From: Caldilineae bacterium | GTDB taxonomy: Bacteria; Chloroflexota; Anaerolineae; J102 | Reading direction: 5' to 3' | Length of the DNA: 8,078 bases | Assembly: GCA_011176555.1 (NCBI GenBank) | Contig: DUEF01000140.1 | Coordinates: 1 to 8,078 of the forward strand | Shown here: positions 1 through 6,102 of the stretch, one piece after another | Layout of the letters: each line of letters starts with the position of its first letter | Position numbering within the stretch: position 1 is the first letter of the stretch | Made by a program: the position numbers and the translations under genes | The notes under the pieces: generated by a model | What the model was told of the DNA's origin: nothing | Databases searched by the model: none | What the model saw: the letters and a program-made list of their open reading frames with translations, nothing else

Positions 1-10
1 CCCCGGTTCG

Positions 11-1732
11 TCAGCTTTGCTCTTGCAGATAGCGCCGCACCGCCTGCGTTGTGGGCAGCGCCAGTACGTCCCGGGCGATTTCGCGGCATCGCGTCATGCT
101 CCAGCGGCGGATTTCCTGCTTTACAGCCGGGATCGCCACCGGGGCCATGCTGAACTCATCCAACCCCAGACCCAACAGCAAGGGCGTCGCCAGGGGATCG
201 CCTGCGAATTCGCCGCACAGACCCACCCACTTGCCCCGGGCGTGCGCGGCCTCGAGGGTCATGGCGATCAGCTTGAGGACAGCGGGATGGAAGGGGCTGG
301 CCAACTGAGCGACGCGTTCGTTGGTGCGATCCACCGCCAGCGCGTATTGCGTGAGATCGTTGGTGCCGATGCTGAAAAAATCCACCCTTTGCGCGAAGTG
401 CTGCGCCAACAACGCCGCCGAAGGCACTTCCACCATCATCCCGAACTGCACAGCCGCGGGCAGGGGCTGCCCCTCGGCTGCGAGCGCAGCCCGCGCTTCC
501 TCGAACAGCGAGCGGGCGCGTTCGATCTCCTCCAGGCGGGAAACCAGGGGCAGCATAATGCGCAAATCCGCATCGGTTTGCCCCGCGGCCAGCAGCAGCG
601 CGCGGAACTGGCCCGCCAACACGTCCGGGCGTCTGTCCATCATGCGGATGGCGCGCCAACCCAGGAAGGGATTGGCCTCCGGCGCCACGTCCAGATAGGC
701 CGCGGGCTTGTCTCCGCCGATGTCCAGCGTGCGCACCACCAGCGGCCGGCCAGGCATCAGCTCGAACACCTGGCGATAGGCCTGCACCTGCTCCGCCTCG
801 GTGGGCATGTCGTCGCGGTCGAGATACAAGAATTCGGTGCGGAACAGGCCCACGCCCTCCGCGCCCATTTCCACAGCTTGCAGGGCGTCGTCACGGTTGC
901 CCACATTGGCGACGACCTCGACCGCGTGGCCATCGCGGGTGACCGCGGGCTCATTCGCCGAGGCTAGCTCCGCCGTTCGTTTTGTCTCCCACCTTTGTTG
1001 CCTGGCCCGAGCCGCGGCCAGCGCCTCCGCTGAGGGCTCGACGATCACCTCGCCCGCGTCGCCGTCCAGGACGACCAGCGCGCCGGGGGCGATCTCGTCC
1101 AGGGCGAGGGGTGCGCTGACGACGGCGGGCACGCCCAAGGCCCGCGCCAAAATAGCGGTGTGCGAAGTGGGCCCGCCCCGCACGGTGCACAGGCCCAGGA
1201 TGTGAGAGCGCTCGAATTGAATGGTGTCGGAGGGGGTCAGATCGTCCGCCAGGATGACAGCAGGATGGTCGAGCGCAGCGGCGCTGGCGGTTTCTTTGCC
1301 CAGGAGGATGCGTAACACCCGCTGTTTCACATCGCGCACATCCTGGGCCCGGGCGCGGAAATAGTCGTTGTCGAGGCTGAGGAGCATGGCCGCGTAATGC
1401 TCAAAGCTATCGTCCACCGCGGCCTCCGCGTTCAAGCGGTCGTTGCGGATCGTCCGCCCCACCATATCCAGCAGTTCCACATCGTCGAGGAAGAGCCTAT
1501 GCGCCTCGAAAATGGCAGCTTCCTCCTCTCCGACAGCGTCCCGCGCTCGCTCTTCCAGTTCGTCGAGTTGCTGCCGCGCTTGCGCGAGCGTGAGTTCGAG
1601 GCGACGCCATTCCTGTTCGGGGTCGTCGCTTCGTCGTCGTTCGATCTGCAAAGCCTCCGGTCGATACACCCAGGCCGGGCCGATGGCGACGCCGCCCGAC
1701 GCGGGCAAACCCTGGTAGCGTTGCATGGTCAT
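11..1732 (-). CDS. ptsI: PTS Enzyme I (phosphoenolpyruvate-protein phosphotransferase)
   Basis: Cytoplasmic first enzyme of the phosphotransferase system: it takes phosphate from PEP onto a histidine, releases pyruvate, and passes the phosphate to HPr. The 573-residue length is normal for the family. The N-terminal HPr-binding/swivel part carries the active-site loop GGPTSHTAILARALG with His191. The C-terminal PEP-binding barrel shows GLFRTE (Arg298), RTLDIGGDKP (Arg334), MMVEVPSA (Glu435), SIGTNDLTQY (Asn458, Asp459) and the catalytic CGEFAGDP (Cys506). All expected residues are present, so the enzyme should be active. The 5' end has two candidate starts. ATG at 1732 overlaps the HPr stop as ATGA. 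A second ATG at 1726 (residue 3) sits 6 nt after GGGGA, a much better Shine-Dalgarno spacing, and gives MQRYQGLPAS, which looks like a normal family N-terminus. Either way translation is coupled to HPr. It is the last gene of the set in the window; 10 nt remain after the stop, so no terminator can be judged. Confidence 0.97.
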   Translation of the reverse strand: MTMQRYQGLPASGGVAIGPAWVYRPEALQIERRRSDDPEQEWRRLELTLAQARQQLDELEERARDAVGEEEAAIFEAHRLFLDDVELLDMVGRTIRNDRLNAEAAVDDSFEHYAAMLLSLDNDYFRARAQDVRDVKQRVLRILLGKETASAAALDHPAVILADDLTPSDTIQFERSHILGLCTVRGGPTSHTAILARALGVPAVVSAPLALDEIAPGALVVLDGDAGEVIVEPSAEALAAARARQQRWETKRTAELASANEPAVTRDGHAVEVVANVGNRDDALQAVEMGAEGVGLFRTEFLYLDRDDMPTEAEQVQAYRQVFELMPGRPLVVRTLDIGGDKPAAYLDVAPEANPFLGWRAIRMMDRRPDVLAGQFRALLLAAGQTDADLRIMLPLVSRLEEIERARSLFEEARAALAAEGQPLPAAVQFGMMVEVPSAALLAQHFAQRVDFFSIGTNDLTQYALAVDRTNERVAQLASPFHPAVLKLIAMTLEAAHARGKWVGLCGEFAGDPLATPLLLGLGLDEFSMAPVAIPAVKQEIRRWSMTRCREIARDVLALPTTQAVRRYLQEQS

Positions 1733-2001
1733 TCCCCGAAGTTGCTATTGACGAGATCGGCGATGGCGGTGAGGGCTTGTTCCGCATTTTCGCCTTCGGC
1801 GACCACTTCGATCTCATAGCCCTGGTTGACGCCGAGGGTGAGGACGCTGAGGATGCTCTTGGCGTTCACCGGCGGTTTGTCGTCCGTGACGTTGCGGACG
1901 GTGATCTGGCAGGGGAAGGAGGCGGCTTTTTTGACAAACTCGGCGGCGGGGCGAGCATGTAGCCCGGCCGCATGGGACACGGTCAGTGAAATGGCAGGCA
2001 T
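1729..2001 (-). CDS. ptsH: PTS phosphocarrier protein HPr
   Basis: Small cytoplasmic carrier (90 residues, normal length) that moves phosphate from Enzyme I to the EIIA. The active-site motif GLHARPA places the phospho-acceptor at His15, followed by Arg17 and Pro18, exactly as in classical HPr. The regulatory-serine motif NAKSILSVLTLG is also present. The serine is residue 49 rather than 46 because the preceding loop (NVTDDKPPVN) is about three residues longer than in Bacillus HPr. Conservation of this motif would allow phosphorylation by an HPr kinase, but no kinase gene is in the window. The start at 2001 was chosen because it gives the canonical N-terminus MPAISLTVSH; upstream in-frame codons run into the EIIC gene and encode nothing HPr-like. 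The Shine-Dalgarno sequence is weak (GGA, 9 nt upstream). The stop overlaps or abuts the start of Enzyme I, and a hairpin lies in the 107-nt gap to EIIC. Confidence 0.97.
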   Translation of the reverse strand: MPAISLTVSHAAGLHARPAAEFVKKAASFPCQITVRNVTDDKPPVNAKSILSVLTLGVNQGYEIEVVAEGENAEQALTAIADLVNSNFGE

Positions 2002-2032
2002 GGGCGTTTTTCCGTGGGGGTGGGGGGCATCG

Positions 2033-2063
2033 TCAGGCCCGGCAGGGGAGCTACCGGGCCTGA
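2033..2063 (-). promoter_or_regulatory. Intercistronic hairpin between EIIC and HPr genes
   Basis: A perfect 10-bp inverted repeat (TCAGGCCCGG at 2033-2042 and CCGGGCCTGA at 2054-2063) encloses an 11-nt loop in the 107-nt gap between the EIIC stop and the HPr start. The stem is GC-rich and should fold stably in the transcript. No T-run follows it on the minus strand (the next bases are CGATGCC), so it does not look like an intrinsic terminator. It could be an mRNA-stabilising or processing structure that sets different levels for the membrane protein and for HPr/EI. The pairing is directly seen; the role is inferred. Confidence 0.6.
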
Positions 2064-2108
2064 GCGATAAGGAGGGAGTCAGAAAGTCGTTTGTAGGGGC
2101 GCGGCGGG

Positions 2109-3524
2109 TTACGCTGCCGCCGCCTCTCCTTCCGGTCCCGGCTCGGGCTTGGGAGCGCCGGCTGCTATTTCCCAGGCCTCGGAGTGGCGCAGGTAGAAGA
2201 ACATGGCCACAGCCAGCAAGATCAAGATAAGCAGCAAGCCCAGGATGCCGCCTAGCAACTTGACCAAACCAATGAAGAGCGCCGGTGGCCACATGAAGCC
2301 GTCGGCGATGCTGGTGATCTGCACCGCGCCCTCGGGGATGGCGAAACCCGTGGCGACAGCCGCATCGGTGAAGAGCGGAGCCATGGCCGTGGCGATGTAG
2401 AAGCCAATGCCCAGGGTGATGGTGCCGGCGATGATCATGCGCAGCACGTTCCCGCGCATCAGCGGTGCGGTCATGGCCACCACAAAGGGAATTACGGCCA
2501 GGTCGGCGAAGAGGATGACGCGGTTGCCGGGGAGGATGATGCTGAGCAGGATGGCGATGGGAACCAGCACCAGGGCGCTGGCGATAGCGGCGGGATGGCC
2601 GATGAGGATGGCGGAGTCGAGGCCGATGTCGATTTCGCGGTCGCTGGCGCGCTTCTGCATGAATTCGCGGGCCGCTTCCGAGACCGGGATCAGGCCTTCC
2701 ATCAGGATCTGCACCATGCGGGGCAGCAACAACATCACGGCGGCGAGGTTCATGCCGGTGTTGAGGATCTTGACTACCGGTTGTTCTGCGTTGTAGTAGC
2801 CGATGATGCCCAGGATCAAACCGATGATCAGGCCCAGCACCACCGGTTCACCGAACACGCCCCACTTTTTGCGGATATTCTCCGTGTCCAGATCGATATC
2901 ACGCAGGCCGGGGATCTTCTCGATCACCCAATCCACGGCGATGGCGATGGGCACGATAGGCGCAGAAGTGAGATGGGGGATGGAAATGCCCGGCAGGCCG
3001 TAGAAGTGTTGTACGGCTTTAGCGGTCCAGTCGGCCAGGAACAGCGCCAGGGCGGCGGCAATGGCGGCGGCGACGAGGCCGTAGAACAGGTTGCCGGTGG
3101 CGGCCACCACGAGCGAACCGATGAAGGCGAAATGCCAGTAGTTCCAGATGTCGACGTTCAGGGTCTTGGTCAGCCGTGCTCCCAACATGACGACATTGAC
3201 GAGAATGGCGATGGGGATGACCCATAACCCCACCGACGAGCCGAAAGCGATGGCCGCGGCGGAGGGCCAGCCTACATCCACGACATCTCGTTGGATGCCG
3301 GTGTTGGTGACGATGGCCTGAGCCACATCACTCAGGCTGGTCCACATGAGGCCGATGACGAGATTGATACCGATGAACGCCACACCGATGGTGACGCCGG
3401 CCCGAAATGCTTTGCCTGGTTTCGCTCCCAAAACAAGCGCCACGATGAAGATAATGATGGGCAGCATAATGGTGGGGCCGAGTGAATCGACGAGGGTTTT
3501 AAGTCCTTGCAAAAAAGCTTCCAT
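2109..3524 (-). CDS. gatC: PTS system, galactitol (GAT) family, EIIC membrane permease
   Basis: Integral membrane transport component of a GAT-family PTS, which carries a polyol-like substrate across the membrane while EIIB phosphorylates it. The protein has 471 residues, against about 450 for E. coli GatC. It is a chain of hydrophobic segments, roughly 17-33, 42-60, 88-115, 131-165, 185-200, 228-242, 256-275, 306-331, 337-352, 361-382 and 411-445. Family-like hydrophilic landmarks include GIQRDVVDVGWPSAAA (76-91), the loop motif FGEP (224-227), EGLIPVSEAA (276-285) and GLDSAILIGHP (301-311). After the last helix comes a short Pro/Glu/Ala-rich cytoplasmic-type tail (455-471). The start is well supported by AGGAGG at 3535-3540, 10 nt upstream. 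The substrate cannot be read from the sequence: GAT permeases are known for galactitol and other polyols. It lies 92 nt downstream of EIIB. Confidence 0.93.
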   Translation of the reverse strand: MEAFLQGLKTLVDSLGPTIMLPIIIFIVALVLGAKPGKAFRAGVTIGVAFIGINLVIGLMWTSLSDVAQAIVTNTGIQRDVVDVGWPSAAAIAFGSSVGLWVIPIAILVNVVMLGARLTKTLNVDIWNYWHFAFIGSLVVAATGNLFYGLVAAAIAAALALFLADWTAKAVQHFYGLPGISIPHLTSAPIVPIAIAVDWVIEKIPGLRDIDLDTENIRKKWGVFGEPVVLGLIIGLILGIIGYYNAEQPVVKILNTGMNLAAVMLLLPRMVQILMEGLIPVSEAAREFMQKRASDREIDIGLDSAILIGHPAAIASALVLVPIAILLSIILPGNRVILFADLAVIPFVVAMTAPLMRGNVLRMIIAGTITLGIGFYIATAMAPLFTDAAVATGFAIPEGAVQITSIADGFMWPPALFIGLVKLLGGILGLLLILILLAVAMFFYLRHSEAWEIAAGAPKPEPGPEGEAAAA

Positions 3525-3534
3525 AAGGGTAATA

Positions 3535-3540
3535 CCTCCT
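3535..3540 (-). promoter_or_regulatory. Strong Shine-Dalgarno of the EIIC gene
   Basis: AGGAGG (read on the minus strand), 10 nt before the EIIC ATG, extends to AGGAGGT, a full match to the 16S rRNA anti-Shine-Dalgarno core. It is the strongest ribosome-binding site among these genes and fixes the EIIC start at 3524. Confidence 0.85.
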
Positions 3541-3555
3541 CTAGACTGTTCAAAT

Positions 3556-3575
3556 TCAGGGAGTTGTTTCCCTGA
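3556..3575 (-). promoter_or_regulatory. Small hairpin between EIIB and EIIC genes
   Basis: A perfect 7-bp inverted repeat (TCAGGGA at 3556-3562, TCCCTGA at 3569-3575) with a 6-nt loop lies in the 92-nt EIIB-EIIC gap and ends 15 nt before the EIIC Shine-Dalgarno. It is followed only by ATTTG, so it is not a convincing terminator. It may be a stability or processing stem; it is short enough that chance cannot be excluded. Confidence 0.4.
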
Positions 3576-3616
3576 CGGCGAGGGAACGTGGTGGAAACAT
3601 AAATGGTGTTGGTCAG

Positions 3617-3907
3617 CTACGCATCTTTCAATGCTTGTTCGATTTGGTTCAGAACATCCTCCTTACCGATACCGGTGAGAAAAGCGAGGGTTTGGATGAC
3701 GGGAACGCCGAGGTCGCTGGGCACGGGCGTGGTGGTCACGACGAGGTCCACGCCGGAGAGACGGCTGCGGATCTCGGCGGCTTTGCATTGCCGCGTGGTC
3801 ACGTTCATGCCGCGGTCTCGCATGGCTTCCTCGATCCCTTTGGCGACGACGGTGGATGTGGCGATGGCGGTGCCACAGGCGACGAGAACGACTTTCTGTT
3901 TACTCAT
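3617..3907 (-). CDS. gatB: PTS system, galactitol family, EIIB component
   Basis: Cytoplasmic phospho-carrier that receives phosphate from EIIA on a cysteine and donates it to the substrate bound to EIIC. At 96 residues it matches GatB proteins (about 94). The N-terminal phosphate loop VACGTAIATST places the acceptor at Cys11, closely matching the GatB signature CGxAxATST. Later family-like stretches are the second strand with TTTPVPSDLGVPVIQ and the C-terminal LAFLTGIGKEDVLNQI. The start at 3907 gives MSKQKVVLVACG and has AGGAG 8 nt upstream. A longer in-frame start at 3976 would add 23 Pro/His-rich residues encoded by intergenic repeat DNA and has no such ribosome-binding site, so I rejected it. 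It is the first gene after the repeat-rich gap and is followed by EIIC, HPr and EI. Confidence 0.93.
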   Translation of the reverse strand: MSKQKVVLVACGTAIATSTVVAKGIEEAMRDRGMNVTTRQCKAAEIRSRLSGVDLVVTTTPVPSDLGVPVIQTLAFLTGIGKEDVLNQIEQALKDA

Positions 3908-3938
3908 GGGGAACGCTCCTGGTGGTGGGTGATGTGGA

Positions 3939-3966
3939 TGGATAACTGGTAATCTCGTTTTGTCCA
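3939..3966 (-). promoter_or_regulatory. Weak candidate promoter upstream of EIIB
   Basis: On the minus strand TGGACA (3961-3966, one mismatch to the sigma-70 -35 box) is followed after 16 nt by TATCCA (3939-3944), a poor -10 box with only the first three bases matching. The position would give a leader of roughly 25-30 nt with the AGGAG ribosome-binding site inside it. The -35 half partly overlaps the CACAGATT repeat array. This is the best candidate I see for separate expression of EIIB-EIIC-HPr-EI, but it is weak. Confidence 0.2.
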
Positions 3967-3991
3967 CAGATTTCACAGATTGACACAGATT
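3965..3991. repeat. Three tandem CACAGATT units
   Basis: CACAGATT occurs exactly three times, at 3965, 3974 and 3984 (periods of 9 and 10 nt). The third copy runs into a T-run. Read on the minus strand the units are AATCTGTG. Arrays of this type (AATCTGTG with small spacers) are, from memory, common dispersed intergenic repeats in environmental genomes including Chloroflexota. A related pair, AATCTGCG, occurs in opposite orientation at 4243-4259. Confidence 0.75.
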
Positions 3992-4029
3992 TTTTGGTTT
4001 AATCTTTGCTACCGGGCACTTTTCTAATG

Positions 4030-4205
4030 TGTCACCCTGAGCGAGTCACGTAACCAACTCTGGTAAGCACGAAACGCCAGCGAAGGGTCTTGCGGAGCAT
4101 CAGTGCCGGGATTCTTCGCTAAAATTGGTCCCTCGTTGAGCATCTTCTCGACATGCACCGCATTTCTCCGTATGGAATGGCTTCGAGAACCCGCTCAGAA
4201 AGACA
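4030..4205. repeat. 176-bp MITE-like imperfect palindromic element
   Basis: The ends are imperfect inverted repeats: TGTCACCCTGAGCG (4030-4043) against CGCTCAGAAAGACA (4192-4205), pairing at 11 of 14 positions. Inside is a second inverted pair, AGCGAAGGGTC (4079-4089) against GATTCTTCGCT (4110-4120), pairing at 9 of 11, and a short TTCTCGA / TCGAGAA pair further right. The end and inner sequences resemble a widespread dispersed repeat with GTCATYCTGAGCG ends and an AGCGAAGRATC core. There is no transposase, so it would be a non-autonomous element or a REP/BIME-like repeat. The structure is directly seen; mobility is inferred. Confidence 0.6.
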
Positions 4206-4242
4206 ATTCAAAAAGTGTCAGGGAGAGGATTTTAATCTTCTT

Positions 4243-4259
4243 AATCTGCGCAATCTGCG
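4243..4259. repeat. Two tandem AATCTGCG units
   Basis: AATCTGCG occurs at 4243-4250 and 4252-4259 (period 9). It differs by one base from AATCTGTG, the reverse complement of the CACAGATT units at 3965-3991. The two arrays are therefore the same repeat family in inverted orientation on either side of the palindromic element. Confidence 0.6.
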
Positions 4260-4289
4260 GATGACTTTTTTGGTTCTGGCGTGGTCAGA

Positions 4290-4760
4290 TCAATTGCCTC
4301 CGTCACTCTGCGCCAGCGCGGCCTGTACTTCGGCGACGGAGGACGCGGACATGAGTTCGTCGATGAGTTGAGCGTTTTGGAGCACGCCCGCCACCTCTTG
4401 CAGCATCGCCACCTGGGTTTTGGGCTGCTCCAGGGCCAGCAGGAAGACGAGCTGCACCGGCACTTCCTCGTCCGGGGCGATCATGTGGCGGAAGATAACG
4501 GGACGGGAGAGGGTGGCCAGGGCCACGGCCGGTTTGAGCACGTGCTCGACATCGGTGTGGGGAATGGCCGCGTTGATGTCGCCGCCCAGCACGAGCCCGG
4601 TGGGAAGCTCCGCTTCACGGCTCAGAGCGGCGTCGGCGAAGCTGTCGCGCACATAGCCCGCGTCCAGTAATTTGGCGCTGAGATAGCGGATCACATCCTC
4701 GGCGTCTGCGGCGGGGTAGTTGGGCGCGATGGCGCGGGGATCGAGGAGTTCGGAGAGCAT
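4290..4760 (-). CDS. gatA: PTS EIIA component, galactitol/fructose-mannitol type
   Basis: Cytoplasmic EIIA that takes phosphate from HPr on a histidine and passes it to EIIB. It has 156 residues, close to E. coli GatA (150). The active site NAAIPHTDVEHV puts the acceptor at His68; the upstream stretch LSREAELPTGLVL (47-59) matches the GatA pattern REAEFPTG. The C-terminal helix region (TQVAMLQEVAGVLQNAQLIDELM) is also typical of the type-2 EIIA fold. Its position is unusual. It starts only 10 nt after the E2 acyltransferase stop, and its likely Shine-Dalgarno (GAGG, 8 nt from ATG) uses bases of the E2 stop codon. It therefore appears co-transcribed and translationally coupled with the dehydrogenase genes. 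Its partner EIIB lies 382 nt further on, beyond repeat DNA. A purely regulatory role of the EIIA-Ntr kind is less likely, because EIIB and EIIC of the same family follow. Confidence 0.92.
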   Translation of the reverse strand: MLSELLDPRAIAPNYPAADAEDVIRYLSAKLLDAGYVRDSFADAALSREAELPTGLVLGGDINAAIPHTDVEHVLKPAVALATLSRPVIFRHMIAPDEEVPVQLVFLLALEQPKTQVAMLQEVAGVLQNAQLIDELMSASSVAEVQAALAQSDGGN

Positions 4761-4770
4761 GGGCGGGGCC

Positions 4771-6102
4771 TCACAGAATCATGGTGTCGGGCTGTTCGAG
4801 CGCGGTGCGGAGATCGTCCAGGAAGTGAGCGGCGATAGCGCCATCGATCAGGCGATGGTCGGCGGAAAGGGTGATGGCCATGATGGGGCGCACGACGGGC
4901 TCATCGTTTTCACCGACCACGAACTGTTTGCGCACCCGACCCACGGCCAGGATGCCGGTTTCGGGCGGGTTGATGATGGCGGTGAACCGATCCACCCGGA
5001 ACATGCCCAGGTTGGAGATGGTGAAAGTGCCGCCGCTCAGGTCGGCGGCGCGTAATTTGCCGCTGCGGGCGCGTTCGGCCACCGCGGCGATGTCCGCGGC
5101 CACTGCCAGCGTCCCTTTTCCGGCCACGTCGTGCACCACCGGCACGATCAGGCCGTCGGCCAGGGCCACGGCGATGCCGATGTTGATGTCGGAGAGCAGC
5201 AGGATGTCGTCGTCCTGCAGGCGGGCGTTCATGCGGGGATTGCGTTGCAGAGCCCAGGCGCAGGCCTTGGCGATCAGCGCCGTCATGCTGACGCGGGGAT
5301 GCCCCTCGGGCAGGCTGGCGTTGGCGCGGCGGCGCAAATCCTCCAGCGCGGTCACGTCGATATCCGCCTCGAAGGTGATGTGCGGCGCTTGCTGGGCGCT
5401 GGCCTGCATACGCTGGGCGATGGTGCGGCGCATGCCCGCCAGGGGGATGATCTCGCTGACGCCCGGCAGCGTTTCCGCGGCGGGCGGAGCGGCGACGGCA
5501 GCTTGCACGTCCAGCGACTGCACCCGGCCGCGCGGCCCGCTCCCGGCCACCGTGGCCAACTCGACCCCCAGCTCGCGGGCCAGACGCCGGGCCGCGGGGA
5601 CGGCTCGCACCTTGCCCGGGGCTTCGGCCTCGGCCCTGGCCGCGAAGGATTCCACATCGCTGCGGGTGACGCGGCCGCCGGGCCCGCTGCCCGCCACCTG
5701 GCTGATGTCCACGCCCAGGTCTGCGGCTACTTTGGCGGCCACGGGCGTGGCTGGCGCTGCGGGCGGGGCCGGAGCCGTGGTTTGCGCGGCCGCGGGGGTC
5801 GGCGCAGGCGGCGGAGCAACAGCAGGCTGGTCGGGCTTCAGCGCCTCGGGCGGGAGGGTTTCGTCCGGTTGGCGGATGTAGGCGATGACGGTCGTAACCG
5901 GCACGGTCTCCCCTTCTTGATAGCGCACGCCGTCGAGGATGCCGCTGGCGGGCGCTTCCACCTCCATATCCACTTTGTCGGTGGTGACTTCGGCGATGGG
6001 GTCGCCCTGTTCCACGAACTCACCGGGCTGCACCAGCCATTGCAGGATCTCGGCGGTCTCCTGCGTAAAGCCGAATTTGGGCATAATCACTTCTTTCGCC
6101 AT
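4771..6102 (-). CDS. pdhC: Dihydrolipoamide acyltransferase (E2) of a pyruvate/acetoin-type dehydrogenase complex, with two PSBDs
   Basis: E2 core of a 2-oxoacid or acetoin dehydrogenase complex; it moves the acyl group from E1 via a swinging lipoyl arm to CoA. It has 443 residues, like Bacillus PdhC. Domain order: lipoyl domain at about 1-78 with the lipoylation motif TTDKVDME (Lys43); an Ala/Pro-rich flexible linker at about 84-120; a first peripheral-subunit-binding domain at about 117-156 (VAGSGPGGRV); a second, similar one at about 165-204 (VAGSGPRGRV); a short linker; and the catalytic acyltransferase domain at about 215-443, ending in SADHRLIDG with His416 and Asp420. Two binding domains in one E2 is uncommon. 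The start ATG shares one base with the E1 beta stop (TGATG) and has a G-rich ribosome-binding stretch (GGTGGGGGG) upstream. Whether the acyl group comes from pyruvate, acetoin or another oxoacid cannot be decided from this protein alone. Confidence 0.93.
   Translation of the reverse strand: MAKEVIMPKFGFTQETAEILQWLVQPGEFVEQGDPIAEVTTDKVDMEVEAPASGILDGVRYQEGETVPVTTVIAYIRQPDETLPPEALKPDQPAVAPPPAPTPAAAQTTAPAPPAAPATPVAAKVAADLGVDISQVAGSGPGGRVTRSDVESFAARAEAEAPGKVRAVPAARRLARELGVELATVAGSGPRGRVQSLDVQAAVAAPPAAETLPGVSEIIPLAGMRRTIAQRMQASAQQAPHITFEADIDVTALEDLRRRANASLPEGHPRVSMTALIAKACAWALQRNPRMNARLQDDDILLLSDINIGIAVALADGLIVPVVHDVAGKGTLAVAADIAAVAERARSGKLRAADLSGGTFTISNLGMFRVDRFTAIINPPETGILAVGRVRKQFVVGENDEPVVRPIMAITLSADHRLIDGAIAAHFLDDLRTALEQPDTMIL

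Larger units (their letters stand above)
3908..4289. other. 382-nt repeat-rich intergenic region splitting the PTS genes
   Basis: This is the only long non-coding stretch in the window. It separates the EIIA stop from the EIIB start. It is visibly more AT-rich than the genes and consists largely of short repeats: an 8-nt CACAGATT array (3965-3991), a palindromic MITE-like element (4030-4205) and an inverted-orientation AATCTGCG pair (4243-4259). I see no tRNA-like cloverleaf, no convincing coding potential and no clear intrinsic terminator after EIIA. If EIIB onward has its own promoter, it should be here. Confidence 0.8.

Noticed and set aside
1729..2292. Longer HPr reading frame starting at 2292
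   Set aside because: The extra 97 codons overlap the end of the EIIC gene and cross the hairpin. The canonical HPr N-terminus begins at 2001.
3556..3575. IIB-IIC hairpin considered as an intrinsic terminator
   Set aside because: The stem is only 7 bp, is followed by ATTTG rather than a T-run, and is immediately followed by a gene with a strong ribosome-binding site in the same set.
3980..3985. TTGACA on the plus strand, a perfect -35 box
   Set aside because: It arises from the CACAGATT repeat array, has no suitable -10 at 16-18 nt, and points toward genes that lie on the other strand.
3965..3991. CACAGATT array considered as a CRISPR fragment
   Set aside because: The repeat is 8 nt with 1-2 nt spacers, far too short for CRISPR repeats and spacers, and no cas genes are present.
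3998..4239. Exact 9-bp direct repeat TTTAATCTT at 3998-4006 and 4231-4239, possibly a target-site duplication around the palindromic element
   Set aside because: The copies are 23-25 bp away from the element's ends and AT-rich. A match of this length is not rare by chance in a region of this size.
4153..4371. Plus-strand 72-codon frame in the gap
   Set aside because: It runs from repeat DNA into the antisense of EIIA, has a low-complexity serine-rich end and no ribosome-binding site.
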